A DNA stretch of 64,000 nucleotides from Thermococcus pacificus (GTDB lineage: Archaea > Methanobacteriota_B > Thermococci > Thermococcales > Thermococcaceae), in contig NZ_CP015102.1 of assembly GCF_002214485.1 (NCBI RefSeq), positions 1,550,001 to 1,614,000 of the forward strand, given 5' to 3'. Both the position numbers and the translations under genes were made by a program. Position 1 is the first letter of the stretch. Each line of letters opens with the position of its first letter. Shown piece by piece: positions 34,736-42,649 of this stretch. The notes under the pieces are model-generated. The model had not been told where the DNA came from, searched no databases, and was given only the letters and a program-made list of their open reading frames with translations.

Positions 34736-35672
34736 TGAATTCACTGGCTTCCTAATCAGGAAGACTGGCATTGAAAAACCGCTACTTGTGAGAAGAGACG
34801 CCCTCCTGCACGCAATCTTACGAGAACTCTACGGAGAAGAGAGGTTCCACGAGCGGTACTTGTTCAAGGGCGGAACATGTCTGGTTAAATGCTATCTGGG
34901 CTATTATCGCTTCAGTGTTGACCTCGACTTCACGTTCCCACTACGGGACAAGCTCTCCCGCTCGGAAAGGAGAAAGTTGATAAGCTCTGAAGTGAGATGG
35001 CTCTCGGAAAAGCTTGAGTACATTGCCAAAGGGTTTGGCCTGAACTTCAGGCCTTTTGAAGGAGAATCCTACGATCGAAACTTCGTCCACTTTGAGGGGA
35101 ACGAGAACAGGAAGATAGTATTTTTCCACCTGTTTATGCCAATGGGTGAAGTCGTGAAGATTGAGGTCAACTTTTTCGAGCCAGTACTGTTCGAAGAAAG
35201 GAGAGTGCAAGCTAGAACGCTTCTTGAAGGGGTTAAACTTGAAAATGAAGAGAAGGCATACTTCTTTGAGGAGCTTGAGAAGTACTCAACGCTTCCAGTC
35301 ACAGCGTATTCTCCTGAGGAAATTTTGGCCGAGAAGATTAGAGCTATTTTAACACGAAGGATTCAAAAGTTGAGGGATTTCTACGACGTTTTTATGCTTT
35401 ACAAGGCTGGTTATGATTACTCGGACGTTATTGATGATGCCGTTGAAAAGATAAAGTTTAGCATGAGGTTCAGTCCTGAAAGGACTAGCGAAAACCTCCG
35501 GACAAATCTGAAATCTATTCAGAGTGGCAGGTTCAATATTGCACCTGAGCTTGTGGAAAACGAACTTGAATTGGTTCTCACAAGACCTCCTGAATCCGAG
35601 TTTCTGGAGTTCATGAACAATTTTTTAGAGGTTCTTTCCGAAATAGACCTGAGTAGAATCCCAAGAAAATAA
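34722..35672 (+). CDS. AbiEii-like nucleotidyltransferase toxin
   Basis: 316 residues of the AbiEii/AbiGii (DUF1814) family, a polymerase-beta-fold nucleotidyltransferase. Motifs: FKGGTCLVKCYLGYYRFSVDLDFTF (GG[S/T] and DxD, near 50-74) and EILAEKIRAILTRRIQKLRDFYDVFML, the typical C-terminal DxK/RDxxD region. Such toxins block growth, probably by transferring nucleotides to tRNA, and give phage abortive infection. The TTG at 34722 (FPSDEF) with GGAGGT about eight bases upstream is preferred over the TTG at 34713. Confidence 0.88.
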   Translation: MFPSDEFTGFLIRKTGIEKPLLVRRDALLHAILRELYGEERFHERYLFKGGTCLVKCYLGYYRFSVDLDFTFPLRDKLSRSERRKLISSEVRWLSEKLEYIAKGFGLNFRPFEGESYDRNFVHFEGNENRKIVFFHLFMPMGEVVKIEVNFFEPVLFEERRVQARTLLEGVKLENEEKAYFFEELEKYSTLPVTAYSPEEILAEKIRAILTRRIQKLRDFYDVFMLYKAGYDYSDVIDDAVEKIKFSMRFSPERTSENLRTNLKSIQSGRFNIAPELVENELELVLTRPPESEFLEFMNNFLEVLSEIDLSRIPRK

Positions 35673-35758
35673 AAATCTTGCCATGGTGATGTATTAGATG
35701 GATGTGTACGATGATATGCATCTAAAAGATTCTTAACCATCTTTTTTCCGTTAAAAGC

Positions 35759-36358
35759 CTAAAAGCAAGTGTCTTTCAGGCTTCGTTTTCCGGGAGTCAT
35801 AAATAAATAGCCGTCCTGCCCCTCTATTTCTTTTTTGTTGATTTCTAAATAGAATCTGAGAACTGCTTCTGTTTCCTTTGTCACGAAAACTATCCTTTCA
35901 CCAGAGGTTATTTTTTGAATTTTTCCTTCTTTTGTTTGTGATACCAGTATTCGGATTGTATGAGTTTTAAAGTCAATATCTTGTGCTCTCACTTGGACTA
36001 TTTCACTCACACGTCTTCCAGTGGCGAATAAGAGCAATGCAAATGCTACAGCTTTGATGTACTGTGTTTCATTTAACTCTCCAAGCTGAAAGGGCATCTC
36101 AAGCCTCTTAAAGAACTCTCTTGCGTCTTCAATATCTAAAGATGGTGTATTCCCCTCCTGTTCTATCCTTCTTGCAATATTTGCTTCCCTTTTAGGGCGT
36201 TTGAGTACATCAATCAATGATTCCGGCATTCCAAAGTTTCTCAAGACCATTTCAATAACCTGAAGTCTCTTCGTTATTGATGAACTCGAATATCCGGAAT
36301 TAACCAGTGCTCTTACGTATCTATCTAAAACCTCTCTCGAAACTACATATGCTCCCAC
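35759..36358 (-). CDS. truncated tyrosine recombinase
   Basis: 199 residues. A SAM-like N-terminal DNA-binding domain (SREVLDRYVRALVNSGYSSSSITKRLQ) precedes a catalytic domain with the first active-site Arg in LLLFATGRRVSEIVQVRAQDIDF and the lysine-containing strand SQTKEGKIQKI. The frame stops after RSLKDTCF, before the expected HxxR, H/W and nucleophilic Tyr motifs, so it cannot be an active integrase. It is either a decayed integrase or the N-terminal half of one split by integration. It lies next to AbiE and inside the repeat-flanked island. Confidence 0.75.
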   Translation of the reverse strand: MGAYVVSREVLDRYVRALVNSGYSSSSITKRLQVIEMVLRNFGMPESLIDVLKRPKREANIARRIEQEGNTPSLDIEDAREFFKRLEMPFQLGELNETQYIKAVAFALLLFATGRRVSEIVQVRAQDIDFKTHTIRILVSQTKEGKIQKITSGERIVFVTKETEAVLRFYLEINKKEIEGQDGYLFMTPGKRSLKDTCF

Positions 36359-36650
36359 CGATTAAGAATTGCTAAAAACTCATATTTAATCGCAGTGGTA
36401 CCCGAATAAAGCCCGAGGGAGCATGTTTAAATACGCGAACGGCGAACTTACCAGTTTGGGGTGATGTGTTTCCAACTTCTAAAGGGATAGATTTAGGGGC
36501 ATAAAAATTGATAAAGGGGAAGAAAAGAAGCGAAGCCCGGATAACTTTAACAGTCCTTAGCACGCTCGGTTTAGGCCATATTATTCTTTAGACTATTAAA
36601 AGACCTTTTAAATGCATCATTACCATACTAAATTAGTATCAATGCTCCTG

Positions 36651-36727
36651 AAGGAACCGCTATGAAAATAACCGTGCACGACGGGGCCACTCTGCTATCT
36701 TACGTAGAATGCACCCACTTCTTATGA
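36651..36727 (+). pseudogene. relic of the beta-CASP nuclease gene start
   Basis: GGAACCGCTATGAAAATAACC matches the ribosome-binding/start region of the gene at 21458 almost base for base, and the encoded start MKITVHDGAT equals MKITVYDGAT there with one change. After this the sequence diverges and stops at 36727 (21 codons). A TATA-like CTTTTAAATG about 50 nt upstream means even the promoter was kept. Confidence 0.7.
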
Positions 36728-36902
36728 TAGAGGTTCTTGGGTAAGATCCCCACTTGCTTTTAAACTTTTTAAACTAAAAAGATACCGTAATGTAACAAAG
36801 TTAAACTTGTCATTATTATCTCCATTTTTTACAATTTATGTCACTAAAATCATGTTTTCCATAACTTTTAATCGCATGTTTGTCCGAAGGGTTTAAAAAT
36901 AG

Positions 36903-36929
36903 AGATTTTGTCACGGTGTAACAAAATCT
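36903..36929. repeat. 27-bp interrupted palindrome
   Basis: AGATTTTGT (36903-36911) and ACAAAATCT (36921-36929) are exact inverted repeats around CACGGTGTA-like centre, which itself can extend the pairing by two more base pairs. It lies about 130 bp downstream of the minus-strand gene at 37062-37424 and could be an operator or terminator. Confidence 0.45.
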
Positions 36930-37061
36930 TTATTTGCACAGTTTAATGGACACCGATGATTTTCAGACCTGTCTTTCGGTAGCAAATCTTCAACAAGTCT
37001 CTCTTTAGTATTTTTCCACCTGTGATTCCTTTGGTAAATGGTAAAAAGAAAAAAGAGGGGC

Positions 37062-37424
37062 TCACAAAGCTGGGAGAGGATTCTCCACATCCTCTGTGAC
37101 TGATAGAACATCTTGAAGAGGCTTTTTGAAACTATGTGACGCTGATACTCTCTGGGTTAATTGTTGGAGTTCTTCCTCTAAGAACATGTAGCCTATCATG
37201 TCTCCTTGGGGGGATACAATTAGTACTATCTCGCCGTGTCCCTCGAGGTAGAATTCTTCGAGCTTTTTCTCAATGTTATCATTCAGTCCTTCAAGTATTG
37301 TCTTTGAGTTTACGGGAATTATCAGTTCATATCCGTTTTTGTTCAAGGCTAGTGCATGTTCTTGGAGTGCAAGTTTTACTGTGCCCTCCGCATACTCATA
37401 CCAGACTATTATTCTACGCGACAT
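37062..37424 (-). CDS. hypothetical protein
   Basis: 120 residues, soluble. N-terminal MSRRIIVWYEYAEGTVKLALQ, a central alternating pattern of strands and helices (YELIIPVNSKTI, HGEIVLIVSPQGDMIGYMF) and a polar C-terminus. No family recognised. GTGAGG lies a few bases upstream of the ATG, and codon use and AT content resemble island genes rather than the core. It stands alone, flanked by AT-rich gaps. Confidence 0.55.
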   Translation of the reverse strand: MSRRIIVWYEYAEGTVKLALQEHALALNKNGYELIIPVNSKTILEGLNDNIEKKLEEFYLEGHGEIVLIVSPQGDMIGYMFLEEELQQLTQRVSASHSFKKPLQDVLSVTEDVENPLPAL

Positions 37425-37575
37425 TGAACCTCACTTCACGAGTAATATTAGTGTTTGGAATAAAAAATTAGTTTAGGATTTTGGGGATGGTTTTGGTAAT
37501 GACTTGAGTTTTTCTTATGATTCACTGAGTTATGTGAGGCGATGAATTTTAACCTGTTTGAAAATTTTAGGGGAT

Positions 37576-37705
37576 AAAACCTTTTTAAGGCATGTTTGAG
37601 AGAGTTAATCGGAATTGAGGCGATGAATCGATGAGTGAGGCGATGAGTCTCACTCCCATCAAAAGGCCGTATTCGGAAAATAAAGCCCGTTCCGGGCTTT
37701 TAGAT
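37576..37705 (+). ncRNA. candidate small RNA unit with promoter and terminator
   Basis: A BRE/TATA-like AAAACCTTTTTAAGGC (37576-37591) predicts a start near 37612. The predicted RNA holds two GAGGCGATGA motifs, a hairpin GAGTGAG-loop-CTCACTC (37633-37655) and ends in a strong GC-rich hairpin AAAGCCCG-TTC-CGGGCTTT (37682-37700) followed by T/A, like an intrinsic terminator. No ORF over 20 codons with a ribosome binding site is present. It is not a standard C/D RNA because no CTGA box D occurs. The function is unknown. Confidence 0.4.
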
Positions 37706-37710
37706 TTCCT

Positions 37711-37727
37711 GGGCGATGAAGAGATTC
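37711..37727 (+). repeat. 17-bp direct repeat, right copy (candidate att site)
   Basis: Identical to 20571-20587 in the same orientation, 17.1 kb away. It lies just after the candidate small RNA terminator and before the core MBL gene. Confidence 0.5.
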
Positions 37728-37800
37728 ATCCCTCCTGACGGGACTGCTCCCCCGAGATGAAGAGGCGGTCCTCCCTCGAGCCCTTTTAGGAGGTGAAATC

Positions 37801-38520
37801 GTGAGGATAAGCCAGATTGAGGAGTTCCCGCGAGAGTTAGTGCCTGTTGAGGTTCCTCCTCATACTGTAATGCTTCGCGGAATCGCGTGGGACTCCAATG
37901 TCTACCTCGTGCGAGATGGCAAGGAGACACTAATAATCGACACCGGCACAGGGGTAAATTGGCACGTACACACTGGAATCTGGGAGAGAGAGGGTTACCT
38001 TAACGGAATAAAGAAGGCAATCATCTTCAACACCCACGAGCACTTCGACCACGTCGGGGGAAACCGGCCGCTGAGGGAGTGGCTTGAAGGAAAAGGCATC
38101 GAAGTCCTCTTCGCCGCCCACGAGGTAACCGCAAAAACGCTGGAGAAAGGCAATGACTACGTTATCCTCGCCTACTCCTACGGGCGAAAGTTTGAGCCGC
38201 AGAAGGTGGATTTAAAGCTCAAAGATGGAGACAGGCTCAGAATCGGCTCGCTGGAGCTTGAGTTGGTCCACACGCCGGGTCACACAGCCGGAAGCTCGTG
38301 TCTTTATCTGGACGATGGGGAGACGAGGCTCATGTTCACCGGCGATACGCTCTTCAGAGGCACCGTCGGGAGAACCGACCTTCCGACAGGGAACGGCTGG
38401 GAGCTGAGGGAGAGTCTTGAGAAACTTTTGGAGTTTGAGGTGGACTTTGGCCTCCCAGGCCACGGAAGGTACATAGACGACTGGAAGAGAAACCTCAGAG
38501 AGATATTGGGGTGGCTCTGA
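37801..38520 (+). CDS. metallo-beta-lactamase fold hydrolase
   Basis: 239 residues. Signature THEHFDHVGG near 77-86, later ligands in HTPGHTAGSSCLY, TGDTLFRGTVGRTDL and the terminal LPGHG. Resembles glyoxalase II and related thioesterases. GTG start after GGAGGTG. Its stop overlaps the ATG of the DUF504 gene (TGATG), so the two are translationally coupled. Substrate unknown. Confidence 0.9.
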   Translation: MRISQIEEFPRELVPVEVPPHTVMLRGIAWDSNVYLVRDGKETLIIDTGTGVNWHVHTGIWEREGYLNGIKKAIIFNTHEHFDHVGGNRPLREWLEGKGIEVLFAAHEVTAKTLEKGNDYVILAYSYGRKFEPQKVDLKLKDGDRLRIGSLELELVHTPGHTAGSSCLYLDDGETRLMFTGDTLFRGTVGRTDLPTGNGWELRESLEKLLEFEVDFGLPGHGRYIDDWKRNLREILGWL

Positions 38521-38765
38521 TGAGGAAAGGCTTCGTCAAGGAAGTCCTAGCAAAAATCAAGTATGACCCACGGGAGAATGAGGGCGATTACTATGTCGTC
38601 ATTGAGCACAGGGGAGCTTACGGGGACGTCAAGAGGATTCCAGTTGAGGTGATAGAGCTCGGACACGGCTACTTCTTCGTCGGCGACGCCCAGATACCCT
38701 ACCACCGCATTCTAAAGGTTGTGCGGAAAGATGGAAGGGTAATCTGGGAGACAAGGAAGCTCTAA
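38520..38765 (+). CDS. DUF504 (UPF0248) family protein
   Basis: 81 residues: KGFVKEVLAKIKYDP, YVVIEHRGAYGDVKRIP and a terminal IPYHRILKVVRKDGRVIWETR, the family hallmark. Proteins of this family in archaea are linked to RNA 5'/3' end processing and tRNA-related functions by context, but no reaction is established here. The ATG overlaps the MBL stop and has GGGGTGG upstream. Convergent with the next gene with one base between stops. Confidence 0.85.
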   Translation: MRKGFVKEVLAKIKYDPRENEGDYYVVIEHRGAYGDVKRIPVEVIELGHGYFFVGDAQIPYHRILKVVRKDGRVIWETRKL

Positions 38766-39740
38766 TCACGATATCTCCACGAACTCCGAGGTCAGAAGCG
38801 ACCACTCCTTCTTTTCAAAGGCCGTTGGGACGGCCGTCATGACGACGTAGCCATTATAATGGAGAGCACTGTCCTTGAGGTACAGGGCAAAGTCTATAGC
38901 GTCCTTGAAGCCGAGCTCCAAGACCAGGTAGCCAAAGTTCTGGATGAAAACGATGCCCTGCTTTCCGTCGCGGGATGCTTTCTCAAAGAACCTGAACAGG
39001 TCCTTCCTGAGGGTCGGGACTCCACTCGGGGGGATAGAGTTCTCTGCGCCGGTCTTGGTGACCCAGACCGCCGAGGCATCCTTCCCCTCAAAGAGCTTCA
39101 TGAACTGCTCCGGGTTCTCCCTCACGAGGGCCTTCAGAACCCTGTTACTGTCGAGCATGTCGAGGAGGAAGTACTTGGCCTTGGTGTCGTCCGTGAAGAG
39201 ATATCCCCCGGGGTCCAGGTGCGGGGGGTTGATATCCCTCTCCTTCATTAGGGTTATCAGCTCGTACAGCCTGCGTATCTCATGGTAGTGCTCCTCCTCC
39301 ATCGTGGCGAGGTGGAGGGCCAGAGCACGGGTGTCCTCATCTTCCGCCACCTTTGCTAGGATCTCGTAGGTTTTCTTCGCGAAGAGCTCGCTCTCCATGC
39401 AGTACTCGAGGGCCGAGACGTAGTCATCAACCGTCTCGAACTCCTGCAGAAAGGGGGCAACCTCAACGGGAGGAGCCTCCACCTTCACGGGCTCCTCGTT
39501 CGGGTAAAGCTTCTTGAAGAGGTGGTACAGCCATTCGCGGTGGTTGTTGCTTTCCTCGCTCATCTTCAAGAACAGGACTTTCACGCTCACCATACTAACC
39601 CTACGAGCAAGCTCCGCGTAATATTCGGCTTCATCCTCCTCGTTGAATATCGCGTAGCTCAGGAGCTCCTTGGGGGACTTGTTCCGGAGGGCCTCAACAA
39701 TTTCCTCCAGCGCCTGGGTGGCACCGGTGTTGTTTTCCAT
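38766..39740 (-). CDS. ferritin-like (rubrerythrin) domain fused to DUF835
   Basis: 324 residues. Residues about 20-165 form a four-helix ferritin-like diiron domain: NEEDEAEYYAELARRV, SEESNNHREWLYHLF, ESELFAKKTYEIL and MEEEHYHEIRRLYELI provide the paired Glu and His ligands. Residues about 178-324 are a DUF835 domain (GYLFTDDTKAKYFLLDML, GIVFIQNFGYLVLELGF), common in Thermococci and usually found in signalling proteins. The first domain suggests peroxide or iron handling; the fusion suggests a redox-sensing role. It is divergent from tatD with about 70 bp between. Confidence 0.85.
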   Translation of the reverse strand: MENNTGATQALEEIVEALRNKSPKELLSYAIFNEEDEAEYYAELARRVSMVSVKVLFLKMSEESNNHREWLYHLFKKLYPNEEPVKVEAPPVEVAPFLQEFETVDDYVSALEYCMESELFAKKTYEILAKVAEDEDTRALALHLATMEEEHYHEIRRLYELITLMKERDINPPHLDPGGYLFTDDTKAKYFLLDMLDSNRVLKALVRENPEQFMKLFEGKDASAVWVTKTGAENSIPPSGVPTLRKDLFRFFEKASRDGKQGIVFIQNFGYLVLELGFKDAIDFALYLKDSALHYNGYVVMTAVPTAFEKKEWSLLTSEFVEIS

Positions 39741-39809
39741 GTTACATCCCCAATAGTTGTTACGAAAAACAACGGAAAAGCTTTTCTATCATCGTCCAAA
39801 CTGGCCACT

Positions 39810-40568
39810 ATGATAGACGCCCACGCCCACGTTGAGATGTTCAAGGGGAAAGCACCGGAAATCGTAGAGGAGAGCAGGAAGCGCCTTAAAGCTGTCGTCG
39901 ATTCCATCACGGAATACCGGAAATTCCACGTCTGGAAGAGCTGGGAGATTCTGAGGCCTTACTTCGGCTTCATCCAGCCAACCCTCGGCTACGCGCCGAA
40001 CGAAGCAAGGAGGGGCAACTGGGAGAAGGTCGGGAAGGTTGAAGCCTTTATCCGTGAGCACGCCGGCGAGATAGTCGCCCTCGGAGAGATTGGGCTGGAC
40101 TTCTACTACGCGAAGACCGAGGAGGAAAGGAGGAACCAGAGGGAGATTTTCCACCACTTTCTAGGCATTGCGGTCGAGCTCGACCTCCCTGTCGTTCTCC
40201 ACGCGCGCGATGCCGAACGGGAGGTCTTTGAAGCCATTCAGAGAGCGGGAGTTAGAGCCTACTTCCACTCCTACAGCGGGCCTAAGGAGTTAGCCCTTGA
40301 GATAGCGGAGAACGGACATATAATTGGCATAAACACGGGGATAGACTTCATTCCAGAAGTTAGGGAGGCAGCCGAGGTTCTTCCGCTTGAAAGCATCGTT
40401 GTGGAGACGGATTCACCATACATGAGTCCGTATAAGGGTGAGAAGAACTACCCCTGGAACGTTGAGTACGCGGTTAGGAGGATAGCAGAGATTAAGGGGC
40501 TGGAATTTGAGGAAATTGAAAAGACAACGGAGAGAAACGCGGTCAGGTTTTTCGGACTCAAACTCTAA
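39810..40568 (+). CDS. TatD-family metal-dependent hydrolase
   Basis: 252 residues. TIM-barrel hydrolase with metal ligands in MIDAHAHVEMF, ALGEIGLDFYYAK, PVVLHARDAE, YFHSYSG and the C-terminal VETDSPYMSP. TatD proteins are DNases or RNases, and archaeal members of this shorter type are often annotated as uncharacterised TatD-like deoxyribonucleases. Start ATG of MIDAHAH; the longer upstream frame is antisense to the ferritin-like gene. Followed after 19 bp by a small helical protein gene. Confidence 0.9.
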   Translation: MIDAHAHVEMFKGKAPEIVEESRKRLKAVVDSITEYRKFHVWKSWEILRPYFGFIQPTLGYAPNEARRGNWEKVGKVEAFIREHAGEIVALGEIGLDFYYAKTEEERRNQREIFHHFLGIAVELDLPVVLHARDAEREVFEAIQRAGVRAYFHSYSGPKELALEIAENGHIIGINTGIDFIPEVREAAEVLPLESIVVETDSPYMSPYKGEKNYPWNVEYAVRRIAEIKGLEFEEIEKTTERNAVRFFGLKL

Positions 40569-40587
40569 CGAAGGAGGTGGTGACAAA

Positions 40588-40890
40588 ATGGCCGTTGAGG
40601 CTCCGGAAGTTGAAGAGGTCAAGAAATTGCTCGAAGAGCTTGAGGAGGAAGCACTCCTGGCGAGGCTCGAGTCGTTCGTGAGGCTGAACGAAGGCTTGGA
40701 AAGCAAGAAAGGGAAGGAGTTCATAGAGGTCTCAATACTGGGCTTCCTTGAGGGTATCCTGACGGTTCTCAGGGGCAAGTACCCTGGAAAAGAGGATGTG
40801 GAGGCGCTCTACAGAAAGGTTAAGGGCAGAAGAGAGGAGCTGGACGAACAGTTCCGGAAGCCGAGGATTCCGTACCTGGAGGAAGAGTAA
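40588..40890 (+). CDS. small helical hypothetical protein
   Basis: 100 residues, almost entirely predicted helix, rich in Glu, Leu and Lys (EVEEVKKLLEELEEEALLARLES, GREELDEQFRKP). No cysteines, membrane segments or known motif. ATG after a strong GGAGGTGGTGA ribosome binding site, 19 bp behind tatD, so probably cotranscribed. Conserved-looking but function unknown. Confidence 0.8.
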   Translation: MAVEAPEVEEVKKLLEELEEEALLARLESFVRLNEGLESKKGKEFIEVSILGFLEGILTVLRGKYPGKEDVEALYRKVKGRREELDEQFRKPRIPYLEEE

Positions 40891-41011
40891 AACCGCTCAG
40901 CACCGGGCTTCCCATGCGTCTGCTATATCTTCACCTTCCCAGTGCTTTCTGAAGGCATATCTGAAGGTATAGGTGAAGAGCGGAAAAAGTGTATACACGC
41001 ATTCGCATACA

Positions 41012-42559
41012 CTAAAGGGTCTGCCCCACGTAGAACTCCCCGAACAGCTCGACCTCCTGGACGTAGCTCCGCCTTAACTTCAAGGCAGTCTTCGCCCTCT
41101 CAAGCTCCCTCCCGAGGTAGAAGGCATGCCTTGGGCTTATCTCGAAGTGCTCCAAAATCGTGTCTATTATCGCGTTGGGCTCATCTCCGGTTATGGTGAG
41201 CACCGCCTCGGTCCCGCGGTGTGCATTGACCCAGATTTTTCCGTTTTCAACCCAGACCCGGAAGTAAACCGGCTCAAGCTGAACGGGCCTTTCCCCGGCC
41301 TCGATGATTTTCTCGGCTGGCTCGAACCTCCACTCGCTTGCTCTCTTCTCCTTGAGGAGCAAAAGGTCAAAGCCGAGGTCTTTTGGCATATCGAAGAGGT
41401 TCATATCCACCGCCCGCCTAAGCTCCCTCACCGAGCCCTTTGCCTTCGCGCTGACTTCAGTCGTGAGGAGCAGGCTTATGGAAAGTTCTTTCGCGATTCC
41501 AGCGAGGAGAGCGTTCATTCCAACGCTGTCCGCGTCGTAGAGTTCAACCACGTTCCCGACACCCGCGAGCAGAACGTCATCCGGATTCCTCTCGCGGTAG
41601 AGCTGGAATGCTGTGATAGAACGCGCCAGGTGAGGCACGTGCTCAAGGATGAGATCGGGGATGACCGTTTTGTAACCTAAATCAAAAGCCCTCTCTTTTA
41701 GCCTTTCGAGGAATTCGACGCGCTCGCTCGGTTTTGTCGGAAAGAAGCCCTCTTTCTGGTTCGTCGGGATCAGGACAACGGGCTTTTCAGTCACGAGTGC
41801 CTCAAGGTTGCCCTCATCGACACTTAAGAAGAGGTCGGCGTAGTCTAAGGCTTTCTCAATCTCAGCAGTGTTGAGCGAGTCGAAGCTTATGGGAACGTCG
41901 AAGCCGTTATCTTTGAGTTGCTCTCGGATTTCCGGTATTTCCTCGATGAAGTCAAGGTTAGTCTCTCCGGCAACCATGCCGATGTCGATTATATCAGCCC
42001 CCTCACGGAGGTAGTAGAGGGCCTTCTCGACCGTCTTCTCCACGCCGAGCCTTGGGGCATCAACAACTTCACCAAGAATCCTAGCAGGAAAGTCCCTCCC
42101 CGCCGGGAGGTCCCCTATGAGGATGTTCCACGACTTCTTCAGGACATCCTCGATGTAACGCCTGTTCCGCGTTTTGTTCCTTATGTCCTCAACCTTCTTG
42201 AGCGCGTCAACGGAGAAGAGGTCCTCGGCGGGCTTTTCCCTGCTCAGCCTGAAACCTTCGCTCAGGGCCTTGAGGACCTGGGGCAAATCCATAGCGTTCC
42301 TCGGCCCTTTGAAGGCAGGGATTCCGAGCTCATCTTCAATGATTTGGGCGGAACCGCGGATGAGGCCTGGGATTAAAACCAGGCCGTAGTCCTCGCTCTT
42401 GATTCCTGCCTTTTTCAGGTAGCGGGCGATGAGCTCTGGCGTAAGGAAGGCCGCGACGCTAACCGGTGTAACGAAGACGTCGCACCCTTTACCGTACTTC
42501 CTGACGAGCGGCTCGGCCAGCCTGCCGGTGACGAGGAGGATTCTTCCGGCGTTCTCCAT
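41012..42559 (-). CDS. dihydropteroate-synthase-like protein
   Basis: 515 residues of the archaeal DHPS-related family. Middle TIM-barrel portion: LREGADIIDIGMVAGETNLDF, PISFDSLNTAEI, SVDEGNLEAL and PDLILEHVP. The N-terminal 130 residues (RILLVTGRLAEPLVRKYG, TPELIARYL) and the C-terminal region (ISPRHAFYLGRELERAKTAL) are specific to this family. True DHPS makes folate; Thermococcales use modified pterin-type C1 carriers, so a pterin-related role is likely but not proved. ATG after CCATGG context; the gene is divergent from herA, 90 bp apart. Confidence 0.85.
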   Translation of the reverse strand: MENAGRILLVTGRLAEPLVRKYGKGCDVFVTPVSVAAFLTPELIARYLKKAGIKSEDYGLVLIPGLIRGSAQIIEDELGIPAFKGPRNAMDLPQVLKALSEGFRLSREKPAEDLFSVDALKKVEDIRNKTRNRRYIEDVLKKSWNILIGDLPAGRDFPARILGEVVDAPRLGVEKTVEKALYYLREGADIIDIGMVAGETNLDFIEEIPEIREQLKDNGFDVPISFDSLNTAEIEKALDYADLFLSVDEGNLEALVTEKPVVLIPTNQKEGFFPTKPSERVEFLERLKERAFDLGYKTVIPDLILEHVPHLARSITAFQLYRERNPDDVLLAGVGNVVELYDADSVGMNALLAGIAKELSISLLLTTEVSAKAKGSVRELRRAVDMNLFDMPKDLGFDLLLLKEKRASEWRFEPAEKIIEAGERPVQLEPVYFRVWVENGKIWVNAHRGTEAVLTITGDEPNAIIDTILEHFEISPRHAFYLGRELERAKTALKLRRSYVQEVELFGEFYVGQTL

Positions 42560-42649
42560 GGAAGAACTTCCGCCGAATGGCTTTTAGGGGTTGCGGTTTC
42601 GGGCGAAAGGTTTTTGTTCCGCCGGGAGAAATCAACTAAAGGTGGTAAT

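Larger units (their letters stand above)
36359..37061. other. AT-rich intergenic region with relics
   Basis: About 700 bp without an intact gene. It contains two TATA-like boxes (TTTAAATA near 36426 and TTTTAAATG near 36606), a copy of the 5' end of the beta-CASP gene (36651-36727), a palindrome at 36903-36929 and long AT runs. This looks like a graveyard left by insertions at the right-hand side of the island. Confidence 0.5.
37425..37800. other. right boundary of genomic island, intergenic with repeated GGCGATGA motifs
   Basis: About 375 bp with no protein gene. GAGGCGATGA occurs at 37536-37545, 37617-37626 and 37637-37646, and the related GGGCGATGAAG at 37711. It contains a candidate small RNA unit (37576-37705) and the right copy of the 17-bp island repeat. 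The last 30 bp are the leader of the MBL gene with GGAGGTG. Confidence 0.6.

Noticed and set aside
35519-35740. Minus-strand ORF after the recombinase, possible missing C-terminus
   Set aside because: It reads HRTHPSN, which superficially recalls HxxR, but it overlaps the AbiEii gene and lacks a Tyr region and helical pattern.
37576-37705. C/D box RNA interpretation of the GGCGATGA motifs
   Set aside because: Box C-like GCGATGA occurs repeatedly, but no CTGA box D lies at the required distance, so I kept it as an undefined small RNA candidate.
37711-37790. C/D box RNA starting at the island repeat
   Set aside because: GATGA, CTGA and GATGA follow in order, but there is no final box D and the left copy of the repeat has none of the downstream boxes.
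39522-39809. Upstream part of the TatD frame
   Set aside because: It is antisense to the ferritin-like gene, and the TatD family starts at MIDAHAH.
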